A DNA stretch of 32,547 bases. Origin: Saprospiraceae bacterium (GTDB lineage Bacteria > Bacteroidota > Bacteroidia > Chitinophagales > Saprospiraceae). The translations under genes and the position numbers were made by a program. The stretch is taken from positions 1-32,547 of the forward strand of contig JAGTVA010000027.1 in assembly GCA_018224445.1 (NCBI GenBank), written 5' to 3'. The notes under the pieces were generated by a model. It had not been told where the DNA came from. It made no database searches and was given only the letters and a program-made list of their open reading frames with translations. Below, piece after piece: positions 19,324-26,990 of the stretch. Within the stretch, counting starts at the first letter, position 1. The number at the start of each line of letters is the position of its first letter.

Positions 19324-20661
19324 TCAACCTTTTAAATTTTGCATCCCTTTCATCATGTTTTGCATTCCCTTCCCTTTGCTCATCATGTGCATCATTTTTT
19401 TCATCTGGTGAAACTGCTTGATAAACATGTTTACCTCGTGCACACTTCTGCCGCATCCACCGGCTATGCGTTTTTTTCTGCTCATATTGAGCAGATCCGG
19501 GTTTCCTCTTTCTTCAGGGGTCATGGAGTGTATAATGGACTCCACTTTGGAAAAAGCCTTGTCGTCTATATCGAGATTTTTCGTCATTTTGCTCATCCCG
19601 GGTATCATAGACATCAGGCTTTTGAGGTCGCCCATTTTTCTAATTTGATTCAACTGACTCAAAAAGTCGTCGAAGTCAAATTTATTCTTTTTAATTTTCT
19701 TTTCGAGCTTTTTGGCCTCCGCCTCATCGAATTGCTCCTGGGCTTTTTCTACAAAAGAGACGATATCCCCCATTCCCAGTATTCGCTGGGCCATGCGCTC
19801 GGGATGAAATACATCCAGGGTGTCCATTTTTTCCCCACTGCTGACAAACTTGATGGGCTTGCCCACAGTGTATTTGATGGAGAGGGCTGCACCCCCTCTG
19901 GTATCGCCGTCGAGTTTGGTCAATACCACCCCGTTGAAATCTATTCTATCGTTGAATACCTTGGCGGTGTTCACCGCATCCTGACCGGTCATAGAGTCGA
20001 CCACAAAAAGCGTTTCCTGGGGGAGCAGCGACTTTTTCAGTGCCTCAATTTCATTCATCATATCCTCATCCACAGAAAGACGACCGGCCGTATCCACAAT
20101 AATCACGTCGTGGTGGTGCGTATTGGCGTGAACGATGGCATTGTTGGCAATTTCCACCGGATTTTTATTCTCGAGCTCCTTGTATACAGGCACATTGATC
20201 TGATCCCCGAGTACTCCGAGTTGATCGATGGCCGCAGGGCGATACACGTCACAAGCTACCAGCAGGGGACTCATCTTCTTTTTGGATTTGAGGTAATTGG
20301 CCAGCTTCGCACTGAAAGTAGTCTTACCACTACCCTGTAGACCGGCGACCAACACCACGGCGGGTTTACCCTTGACATCGAACTCAGCCGTTTCAGAGCC
20401 CATGAGCTCCACCAATTCATCCCTCACAATTTTCACCATGAGTTCTCCCGGCTTTACAGACTTCAATACATTTTTCTGTCCGAGGGCTTTTTCTTTTATA
20501 CTTTCCGTAAACTCCTTGGCTATCTTAAAGTTTACATCTGCAGCTACCAGGGCTCTCCTGATTTCTTTAACCGACTGAGCTACATTAATCTCGGTAATTT
20601 TGTGTTGTCCTTTGAGGAGGGAAAAGGCACCTTCCAGACGTTCATTTAGGCTATCGAACAT
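19324..20661 (-). CDS. ffh: Signal recognition particle protein Ffh
   Basis: 445 aa. VVLVAGLQGSGKTTFSAKLANYL, VACDVYRPAAIDQL, VIIVDTAGRLSVDEDMM, VVLTKLDGDTRGGAALS, C-terminal M-domain rich in Met. Confidence 0.97.
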   Translation of the reverse strand: MFDSLNERLEGAFSLLKGQHKITEINVAQSVKEIRRALVAADVNFKIAKEFTESIKEKALGQKNVLKSVKPGELMVKIVRDELVELMGSETAEFDVKGKPAVVLVAGLQGSGKTTFSAKLANYLKSKKKMSPLLVACDVYRPAAIDQLGVLGDQINVPVYKELENKNPVEIANNAIVHANTHHHDVIIVDTAGRLSVDEDMMNEIEALKKSLLPQETLFVVDSMTGQDAVNTAKVFNDRIDFNGVVLTKLDGDTRGGAALSIKYTVGKPIKFVSSGEKMDTLDVFHPERMAQRILGMGDIVSFVEKAQEQFDEAEAKKLEKKIKKNKFDFDDFLSQLNQIRKMGDLKSLMSMIPGMSKMTKNLDIDDKAFSKVESIIHSMTPEERGNPDLLNMSRKKRIAGGCGRSVHEVNMFIKQFHQMKKMMHMMSKGKGMQNMMKGMQNLKG

Positions 20662-20681
20662 ATCTTTTTACAAATTTGACC

Positions 20682-20712
20682 CAAAGATAAAACAATTAAA
20701 TGTGAAACCAAA
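20682..20712 (-). promoter_or_regulatory. Bacteroidota-type promoter of ffh: TTTG-N19-TATCTTTG
   Basis: Minus strand -7 box TATCTTTG (plus CAAAGATA 20682-20689) and -33 TTTG (plus CAAA 20709-20712) separated by 19 nt; 20 nt upstream of the ffh ATG. Confidence 0.7.
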
Positions 20713-21132
20713 AGATCGTTTTTCCGAAGGTCTTGAAATTGTTTAATTCCGGCAAAGCCAAAGATTAAAATAACATCGGCCTTTCACCTCTCGGATTTCC
20801 CCCAACCCCCGAGTCTACTTTGCCCTCAAATCGGGTATATTCCTCGCTTTCGAAATCGCATTCCACCAGCAATAGAACCCACCGTATCAGCATTTTTTGA
20901 AAATATAATTACCTGAATCATTCTGAAAGTGGGAGGCTTCGCACATCCACAAGAAGACGTCTGCCTCAGCGAAACTCATAAAAATACTCTCTGATTCAGT
21001 ACTATTTAGATTTTTTACTTATTATTACTCTGGAAATTTTGGTTTATTTTAGGAAAACTAACCCAAATAATTAAGTCAACTAATTTACCTGATATTAAAC
21101 AGGGCATTATATAGAAATTAAACTCTCTAGCC

Positions 21133-21777
21133 ATGAAAAAAGTAATTATCAGTATTTTTTTATGGGGTGTATTGAGCACCTGGCTCACAGCTCAGAATTT
21201 CGAGGGTATTATTGTTTACGAACGAACTACCGATGGCGGTAGCCTGGCATTGAAAACTTATTACTTTGGAGATCAGAAAATTCGGACGGATACGCGTTTT
21301 ATTTTTGAAGACCATCACATGGATTATATTGCCATCTTTGATTTCAAAAACTACACCAATAAATATTTTTCCGATTCCGGTCATGGACCTTTCAGGCCCA
21401 TTGAAATCACTAAAAACAACATTGAATTGATGGAAGTACATCCGGACAGTATAAAGACCTTTTTGGGATTTGATTGTTATCTGATCGAAATTGAATTCGA
21501 AGTCGGTCCTTTCAGTACCTTTATGACCCAATCCAGATATCATGCCAAAGACCTTCAATTTTCTGTTCCGGAGGAGTGGATGCTGGATTATATTCAAATT
21601 ATTTCCGGTGACGATGGAATTGCGTTGTTTGTGGAAACAGACATTTCCAACGTTGATCCGGAGTTGGCGATGTTTTTACCCAAGAGTAGCTTTACTTATA
21701 ATGCGATCAAGGTAATACCTATGAAATTACCTGAGGATTTATTCCATTTTGAAGAACTGCTCGGGCGGCAGAATTAA
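21133..21777 (+). CDS. Secreted hypothetical protein, GLPGLI/DUF4412-like
   Basis: 214 aa. Signal peptide MKKVIISIFLWGVLSTWLTAQ then FEGIIVYERTTDGGSLALKTYYFGDQKIRTDT. Confidence 0.55.
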   Translation: MKKVIISIFLWGVLSTWLTAQNFEGIIVYERTTDGGSLALKTYYFGDQKIRTDTRFIFEDHHMDYIAIFDFKNYTNKYFSDSGHGPFRPIEITKNNIELMEVHPDSIKTFLGFDCYLIEIEFEVGPFSTFMTQSRYHAKDLQFSVPEEWMLDYIQIISGDDGIALFVETDISNVDPELAMFLPKSSFTYNAIKVIPMKLPEDLFHFEELLGRQN

Positions 21778-21786
21778 TTGCCGGTG

Positions 21787-22227
21787 TTATAACCATATCA
21801 ATGAAGGCCTTATTCCCACCCTGCCGTATACCAGAGCGCGCTGATGGAATAGATTTCCCAAATCGACCGCCTCCTGCAAATCAATGTTTACCACCCAAAA
21901 ACTCTGTTCGGAATCCCAATCTTCGCTTTTATCGGGCACCCCCAATCCCTTCCAATATCGGAAATCCCCTTCCTCCAAAAGTTTTTTCAAAGCACTGTTG
22001 CGCACTTTATTTTCAGTTTTATTTATCTTTTCTGACTGGGGATTCCAGGCGGTGATAAAGGCCCATGATTGAATTTGGTTCTCCTCACACCACCTTTCCA
22101 GGCGGGAGTTTTTTCGACCCAGACGGAAGGTCAAATCCAGCTCAGGCACCCGATAAGAGGTTTGATAATATGCTATAATTAACTTTTGATCACAATCAGT
22201 TTCCATAATTTGGGTTATATGATTCAC
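21787..22227 (-). CDS. DUF3293 family protein
   Basis: 146 aa. SWAFITAWNPQSEKINKTENKVRNSALKKLLEEGDFRYWKGLGVPDKSEDWDSEQSFWVVNID matches the DUF3293 pattern. Actual start may be the internal ATG at 22206 (METDCDQK). Confidence 0.8.
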   Translation of the reverse strand: MNHITQIMETDCDQKLIIAYYQTSYRVPELDLTFRLGRKNSRLERWCEENQIQSWAFITAWNPQSEKINKTENKVRNSALKKLLEEGDFRYWKGLGVPDKSEDWDSEQSFWVVNIDLQEAVDLGNLFHQRALVYGRVGIRPSLIWL

Positions 22228-22242
22228 AAAATATTACCTTTG
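22209..22242 (+). promoter_or_regulatory. Bacteroidota-type promoter of yidC: TTTG-N22-TACCTTTG
   Basis: -33 TTTG 22209-22212; -7 TACCTTTG 22235-22242, 26 nt before the yidC ATG. Confidence 0.6.
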
Positions 22243-22268
22243 CAAAATTACATTTTTAAGAGAGAATA

Positions 22269-24185
22269 ATGGATAGAAATACAGCTATAGGCATTGTATT
22301 GTTATTTATACTTTTTGTGGTTTGGGTGATGATTAACTCCCCTACTCAGGAAGAACTGGAACAGCAACGAATCGAGTTGGAACAACAGAGGTTATTGGAA
22401 GAGGCCGAGGTGGCTGACACCTTGATCAGTCCAATGGAAGCAGAGGCCGATACCCAGGTGAGAGAGGAAGTTATCCGCGACACTGCCGCTGTTACTTCAC
22501 CGGATACCACCGCGCGAATTCAACAAATGAGAGCGCTGCACGGTCCATTTGCTGCCGCTGCTTTGGGTAAAGAAGAACAAACCGTGTTGGAAAACGATTT
22601 GGTGCGTATTGTTTTTTCCAACCGCGGGGGACAGATCAGAGAGGTATGGATCAAAAACTATCTGAGGTCTTTTCTCAGCGAGGACAATGAAGAACTTCGG
22701 GATTCCCTCTTTATGATGGACCACGAGCGAAATCGCTTTGAGTACTTCCTGCAGTTGCGTCAAAACAACATAATGGTCAATACCGGTGAATTGTATTTTG
22801 ACACCCAGCTTAACGGAAATACGCTCACCTTTCGATTGCCGGCAGAAAATGGAGGTTATTTTGAACAGCGATACACTTTGCCCGACGATACCTATGCATT
22901 GGATTATGAATTGAATTTTGTCAACCTGCAAAATACCCTGGTCAATGATCCCGCTCCCGTTTCTCTAAACTGGATAAATTACCTGAATAAACTCGAACAA
23001 AACACAGGTTACGAGAGGTACTTCTCCACTGTTTACTACAAGGCAGAATCGGATCGATCCAGTTACTGTTCCTGCCGGGGCGACGATACGGAAAACAAGG
23101 ACGACACACCCCTGCGTTGGATTTCCCACGCCAATCAGTTTTTCAACAGCAGTTTGGTCGCTGAGCAACCATTTTACGGTGGATTTATGGAGACCGTTAT
23201 GCTGGACGAAGAGGCAGATGAACTCAAGTTACTGCGGAGTCGATTGGATATTCCCATTTCGATGGGCAGCCAGTCCACCTTCAATATGACTTTTTACATA
23301 GGACCTAATGAATTCGACAGATTGCAAGCCATCGGGCACGAACTCACGGATATTGTGCCCTTTGGATGGAGTATCTTTGGAACGATCAACCGATGGGTTA
23401 TTCGCCCGTTGTTTTCCTTTCTTTTTCAAGTGATTGGACATCCGGGCATGGTAATATTGGTACTGACTTTTATAGTAAAATTAGTCCTCTATCCACTGAC
23501 TTATAAAATGCTTTACTCTCAGGCCAAAATGGGTGCCCTCAAGCCTCATATGGAAAAATTGAGAGAGAAATTAAAGGGCGACCAACAAAAACTTCAAATG
23601 GAAACCATGAAGGTGTACAGGGAGTTTGGGGTGAACCCTCTAGGGGGTTGTATGCCCATGGTCCTTCAAATGCCCATTTGGTTTGCCCTCTACCGGTTTT
23701 TTCCGGCCTCCATTGAATTCCGGCAGGCCTCCTTTTTATGGGCTTCTGATTTATCTTCCTACGACTCCATCGTATACCTCGGATTCAATATCCCCTTTTA
23801 CGGAGCGCATGTGAGTTTGTTTACCCTGCTTTGGGCCGGGACTACGGTATTGTACACCTATTACAACACCAAGCACATGGACATGAATGCGGTTAACCCC
23901 ATGATGAAAAATGTGCAGTACTTTATGCCGATCATGTTTCTCTTCTTTTTCAATAGTTTTGCTGCTGGATTAACTGCTTATTTATTTTTTAGTAATATCT
24001 TTAACATCGGCCAGATCATCGCCACCAAGAACTTTATTTTTGACGACTCAAAAATAAGGGCCAAGCTGGAAGAAAACAAGAAGAAACCCAAGAAGAAGGG
24101 AGGTTTCCAGGCCCGGCTGGAAGAAGTGCTTAAAGAACAGCAACGAGTGGCTGAAGAGCGCAAAAAGAAAAAATCAAAAAAATGA
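22269..24185 (+). CDS. yidC: Membrane protein insertase YidC
   Basis: 638 aa. N-terminal TM MDRNTAIGIVLLFILFVVWVM; GHPGMVILVLTFIVKLVLYPLTYKMLYSQAKMGALKPHMEKLREKLKGDQQKLQMETMKVYREFGVNPLGGCMPMVLQMPIWFALYRFF; basic tail. Confidence 0.97.
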   Translation: MDRNTAIGIVLLFILFVVWVMINSPTQEELEQQRIELEQQRLLEEAEVADTLISPMEAEADTQVREEVIRDTAAVTSPDTTARIQQMRALHGPFAAAALGKEEQTVLENDLVRIVFSNRGGQIREVWIKNYLRSFLSEDNEELRDSLFMMDHERNRFEYFLQLRQNNIMVNTGELYFDTQLNGNTLTFRLPAENGGYFEQRYTLPDDTYALDYELNFVNLQNTLVNDPAPVSLNWINYLNKLEQNTGYERYFSTVYYKAESDRSSYCSCRGDDTENKDDTPLRWISHANQFFNSSLVAEQPFYGGFMETVMLDEEADELKLLRSRLDIPISMGSQSTFNMTFYIGPNEFDRLQAIGHELTDIVPFGWSIFGTINRWVIRPLFSFLFQVIGHPGMVILVLTFIVKLVLYPLTYKMLYSQAKMGALKPHMEKLREKLKGDQQKLQMETMKVYREFGVNPLGGCMPMVLQMPIWFALYRFFPASIEFRQASFLWASDLSSYDSIVYLGFNIPFYGAHVSLFTLLWAGTTVLYTYYNTKHMDMNAVNPMMKNVQYFMPIMFLFFFNSFAAGLTAYLFFSNIFNIGQIIATKNFIFDDSKIRAKLEENKKKPKKKGGFQARLEEVLKEQQRVAEERKKKKSKK

Positions 24186-24721
24186 CGACAACCAATCGAG
24201 TATTTCAGGTTTTATTATTCGCCATGATGTGCAGTGCATTGACGGTAGTTTCGTGCAATCGAAAAGCTGCTGACGGTTCTCAGGCGGAAGGCGACCAGGT
24301 GGAGGAGGGGTGGACTGTTTCCGAAAATCAAACTGCAGTTGCTTCTTTCAGGAGAACGGGATGTTTTGGACAATGCCCCATTTACAGAGTCTCCTTTTAC
24401 GCGAATGGAATTGCCAAATACAAGGGCGAAGCGCACGTAGATTACCCCGGAGATTACGTGGGAATTTACGACAGGGATCGCTTGAAGGAAATCATTGATT
24501 TTGCAGAAAAAAAAGGATTTTTTGAAATGGAGGACTCCTACCCTGTAGATGATCGCTACTACATTCCGGACATGTCTAATACCATCACCATGCTCAGTAC
24601 AGACCAACAGACCAAAACGATCAATCACAACAACTACGGCCCGGATGAATTAAAAGAAATTGAGAATAAACTTCAGCGTTTGGTTTATTCAATTGTTTGG
24701 CAGGGTATAACAACTAAATAA
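24182..24721 (+). CDS. DUF6438-like lipoprotein
   Basis: 179 aa; lipobox-like ALTVVSCNRKA; FRRTGCFGQCPIYRVSFYANGIAKYKGEAHVDYPGDYVG. Start overlaps the yidC stop (ATGA). Confidence 0.75.
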   Translation: MTTTNRVFQVLLFAMMCSALTVVSCNRKAADGSQAEGDQVEEGWTVSENQTAVASFRRTGCFGQCPIYRVSFYANGIAKYKGEAHVDYPGDYVGIYDRDRLKEIIDFAEKKGFFEMEDSYPVDDRYYIPDMSNTITMLSTDQQTKTINHNNYGPDELKEIENKLQRLVYSIVWQGITTK

Positions 24722-24780
24722 TTTAGTCGATGCTGGAGGTGATGAATGTGCCAAAATATTTCAACTAATCTCTGGACCCC

Positions 24781-25839
24781 ATGGAGAAAGAAATTAATGG
24801 AATTTTAAAATGCGTGGGGGTAATCGGTGCGGGAGTATTTGGAAGCACCATTGCCAACTTGTTGGCAAAAAACGCGGAGCAGGTACTCATATACTCGCGG
24901 AGGAGGGAATTTGTACAGCGTATAAACAGCGGGGATCTCGGGCCTTATCTCAACGATCCAAAAACCATAAGGGCGACCGATGATCCATCCTTTTTAGCCA
25001 ATTCCTGCACCTTGATTTTCCCCGTTTTGCCCTCGGTCTCTTTTGGCGAAGTCCTTGCCACCTTCAGTCCCTTTCTCAAACCCTCCCATATATTAATTCA
25101 CGGGACCAAAGGCCTCCATCTCCACGGCTTTGACGAAAACCAAATTTTGGATGCCACGATTTCGAGAAAATCAGTCCGTACCATGAGTGAGCTGATCCGA
25201 GAGGAGACCAATGTCCTTCGCGTGGGATGCCTTTCCGGCCCCAATCTCGCTAAAGAAATTCTGGAAGGGCAACCCACGGCAACCGTCATCGCTTCCGAAT
25301 TCGAAGAAGTAGTTGAATTGGGCCAACGAGCGCTTTCAAGCGATAAGTTTTTTGTTTTTGGCTCCAAAGATATTGTAGGAGCAGAATTAGCGGGTTCGCT
25401 GAAAAATATCATTGCCCTGGGATCCGGCCTGCTCATGGGATTGGGCTTTGGAAAAAACATGCAGGCCATGTTGATTACCCGGGGCCTCAGGGAAGTGATT
25501 TATTTTGGAAAAGCAATGGGCAGTGATAGTAAAGCATTTTTGGGTACCGCGGGTATAGGTGATATCATCGCTACCTGCACCAGCGAGAAAAGTAGAAATT
25601 TTCAGGTTGGTCAGCGACTGGCTGAAGGAGAAACACTGGAGGAAATTTTAAATTCCATGGTTGAAGTGGCCGAAGGAATCCGCACGTTAAAGATCGCGCG
25701 ACAATTAGCAAAGCATTACAATATCCACGTCCCCATTACCAATATGCTATACAGTGTTGTATTCGAGGGATACAATATCAATCGCGCCATTCACTACCTC
25801 ATGAGATATCCCTTCGCCCCCGATGTGGATTTCTTGTAA
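24781..25839 (+). CDS. gpsA: Glycerol-3-phosphate dehydrogenase [NAD(P)+]
   Basis: 352 aa. VIGAGVFGSTIANLLA; LSGPNLAKEILEGQPTATVIAS; ELAGSLKNIIALGSGLLMGLGFGKNMQAMLITRGLREV; GTAGIGDIIATCTSEKSRNFQVG. Confidence 0.95.
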   Translation: MEKEINGILKCVGVIGAGVFGSTIANLLAKNAEQVLIYSRRREFVQRINSGDLGPYLNDPKTIRATDDPSFLANSCTLIFPVLPSVSFGEVLATFSPFLKPSHILIHGTKGLHLHGFDENQILDATISRKSVRTMSELIREETNVLRVGCLSGPNLAKEILEGQPTATVIASEFEEVVELGQRALSSDKFFVFGSKDIVGAELAGSLKNIIALGSGLLMGLGFGKNMQAMLITRGLREVIYFGKAMGSDSKAFLGTAGIGDIIATCTSEKSRNFQVGQRLAEGETLEEILNSMVEVAEGIRTLKIARQLAKHYNIHVPITNMLYSVVFEGYNINRAIHYLMRYPFAPDVDFL

Positions 25840-25952
25840 TCTCTGCGCTTTTTTTTTCAAAAAAAATACACACTTTTGGAATAGCCGGGCTTTTTTTCAG
25901 TTTGAAAGAAAAATATATCCTATATTTAAGCCTAAAATACAATACGAAAAAC

Positions 25953-26972
25953 ATGAATCAAGTACCCAGTCCTCAGTTTAAAGACAAGTCCTTTTGGCAG
26001 AGACCCGAAGGAATTACCGGCATGCTGTTTTTAGCAGGATTAATAGTGGGAGGTGGATACCTGCTTTATTTGGTCCTGCCTACGCTGGTAATCATGGCTC
26101 AGAATACCCTTTATTTGGTGGGTATGCTGTTGGTTTTATTTGCTGTTTTATACATGGTGTTCGATCCGCGTATGCGCACCTTGATTTCCTACAGCTACCG
26201 AAGCATTATGAGGTGGATAACCGGAGTTTTCATCACTATTGATCCCATAGGAATATTAAAAAATTACGTCCAGGACCTCGAAAAAAACCTTCGAAAAATG
26301 GGCAAGCAAATCGGAACCATACGCGGCCAGATGAGACGACTAAAAACCATGGTGTCAGACAATGAAAAGGAAATTGAAAACAACCTGCTGATGGCGAGAA
26401 GGGCCAACCAAGAGGGCATTGAAAGGCAGGTAATGCTGTCAACCCGCAAGGCTGCTAGATTGAGAGACAGCAATGAAAAGTACCGGGAATTGCTTCAAAA
26501 ACTCGAAATTCTGTATCGCGTACTCACTAAAATGTATCAAAATTCCGAAATTCTACTCGAGGATACCAAGGATCAGGTAAAGCTGAAAGAGCAAGAGAGA
26601 AAAGCCATTCGCGCCAGTCACTCCGCAATGAAATCGGCTATGAATGTCATTTCCGGTGACAACGACAGGCGAATACTCTTCGACAAAGCCCTTGAAGCCA
26701 TAGCAGATGACGTGGCCGATAAGGTAGGAGAAATGGAGCGATTTATGGAGATGTCCTCCAATTTCATGAATTCTGTGGATTTGCAAAACGGTATCTTCGA
26801 GGAACAAGGCCTCCGTATGTTGGAGCAGTGGGAGAAGGAATCCAAACTCATGTTATTGGAAGGCGAGTCGTCTTCGAGTTCCCTCGACCTCGGGAAAAGA
26901 AAGCCTGAAAAGGAAAAATTAAAAAGAAAAAATGAAGAAAAGGGCTCTCAATACGACAGCTTATTTGATTAG
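25953..26972 (+). CDS. Membrane-anchored coiled-coil protein; C-terminal region resembles PspA/Vipp1 (IM30)
   Basis: ORF track starts at a TTG (25902); ATG at 25953 (MNQVPSPQFKDKSFW) is more likely. Two hydrophobic segments (GMLFLAGLIVGGGYLLYLVLPTLVIM, TLYLVGMLLVLFAVLYMVF), then DPIGILKNYVQDLEKNLRKMGKQIGTIRGQMRRLKTMVSDNEKEIENNLLMARRANQEG. Confidence 0.75.
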   Translation: MNQVPSPQFKDKSFWQRPEGITGMLFLAGLIVGGGYLLYLVLPTLVIMAQNTLYLVGMLLVLFAVLYMVFDPRMRTLISYSYRSIMRWITGVFITIDPIGILKNYVQDLEKNLRKMGKQIGTIRGQMRRLKTMVSDNEKEIENNLLMARRANQEGIERQVMLSTRKAARLRDSNEKYRELLQKLEILYRVLTKMYQNSEILLEDTKDQVKLKEQERKAIRASHSAMKSAMNVISGDNDRRILFDKALEAIADDVADKVGEMERFMEMSSNFMNSVDLQNGIFEEQGLRMLEQWEKESKLMLLEGESSSSSLDLGKRKPEKEKLKRKNEEKGSQYDSLFD

Positions 26973-26990
26973 AATACAAACCCGTCATTT

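Noticed and set aside
19339-20340. 333-aa plus-strand ORF antisense to ffh
   Set aside because: Composition (His/Phe/Leu-rich, no recognisable domain) fits a shadow frame of the well-supported ffh gene.
20933-20973. Possible H-type pseudoknot GAGGC-TTCGC ... GCCTC-A-GCGAA
   Set aside because: Connecting loops would be 0 and 1 nt across 5-bp stems, which is sterically implausible; the motifs are mentioned only as part of the wider islet.
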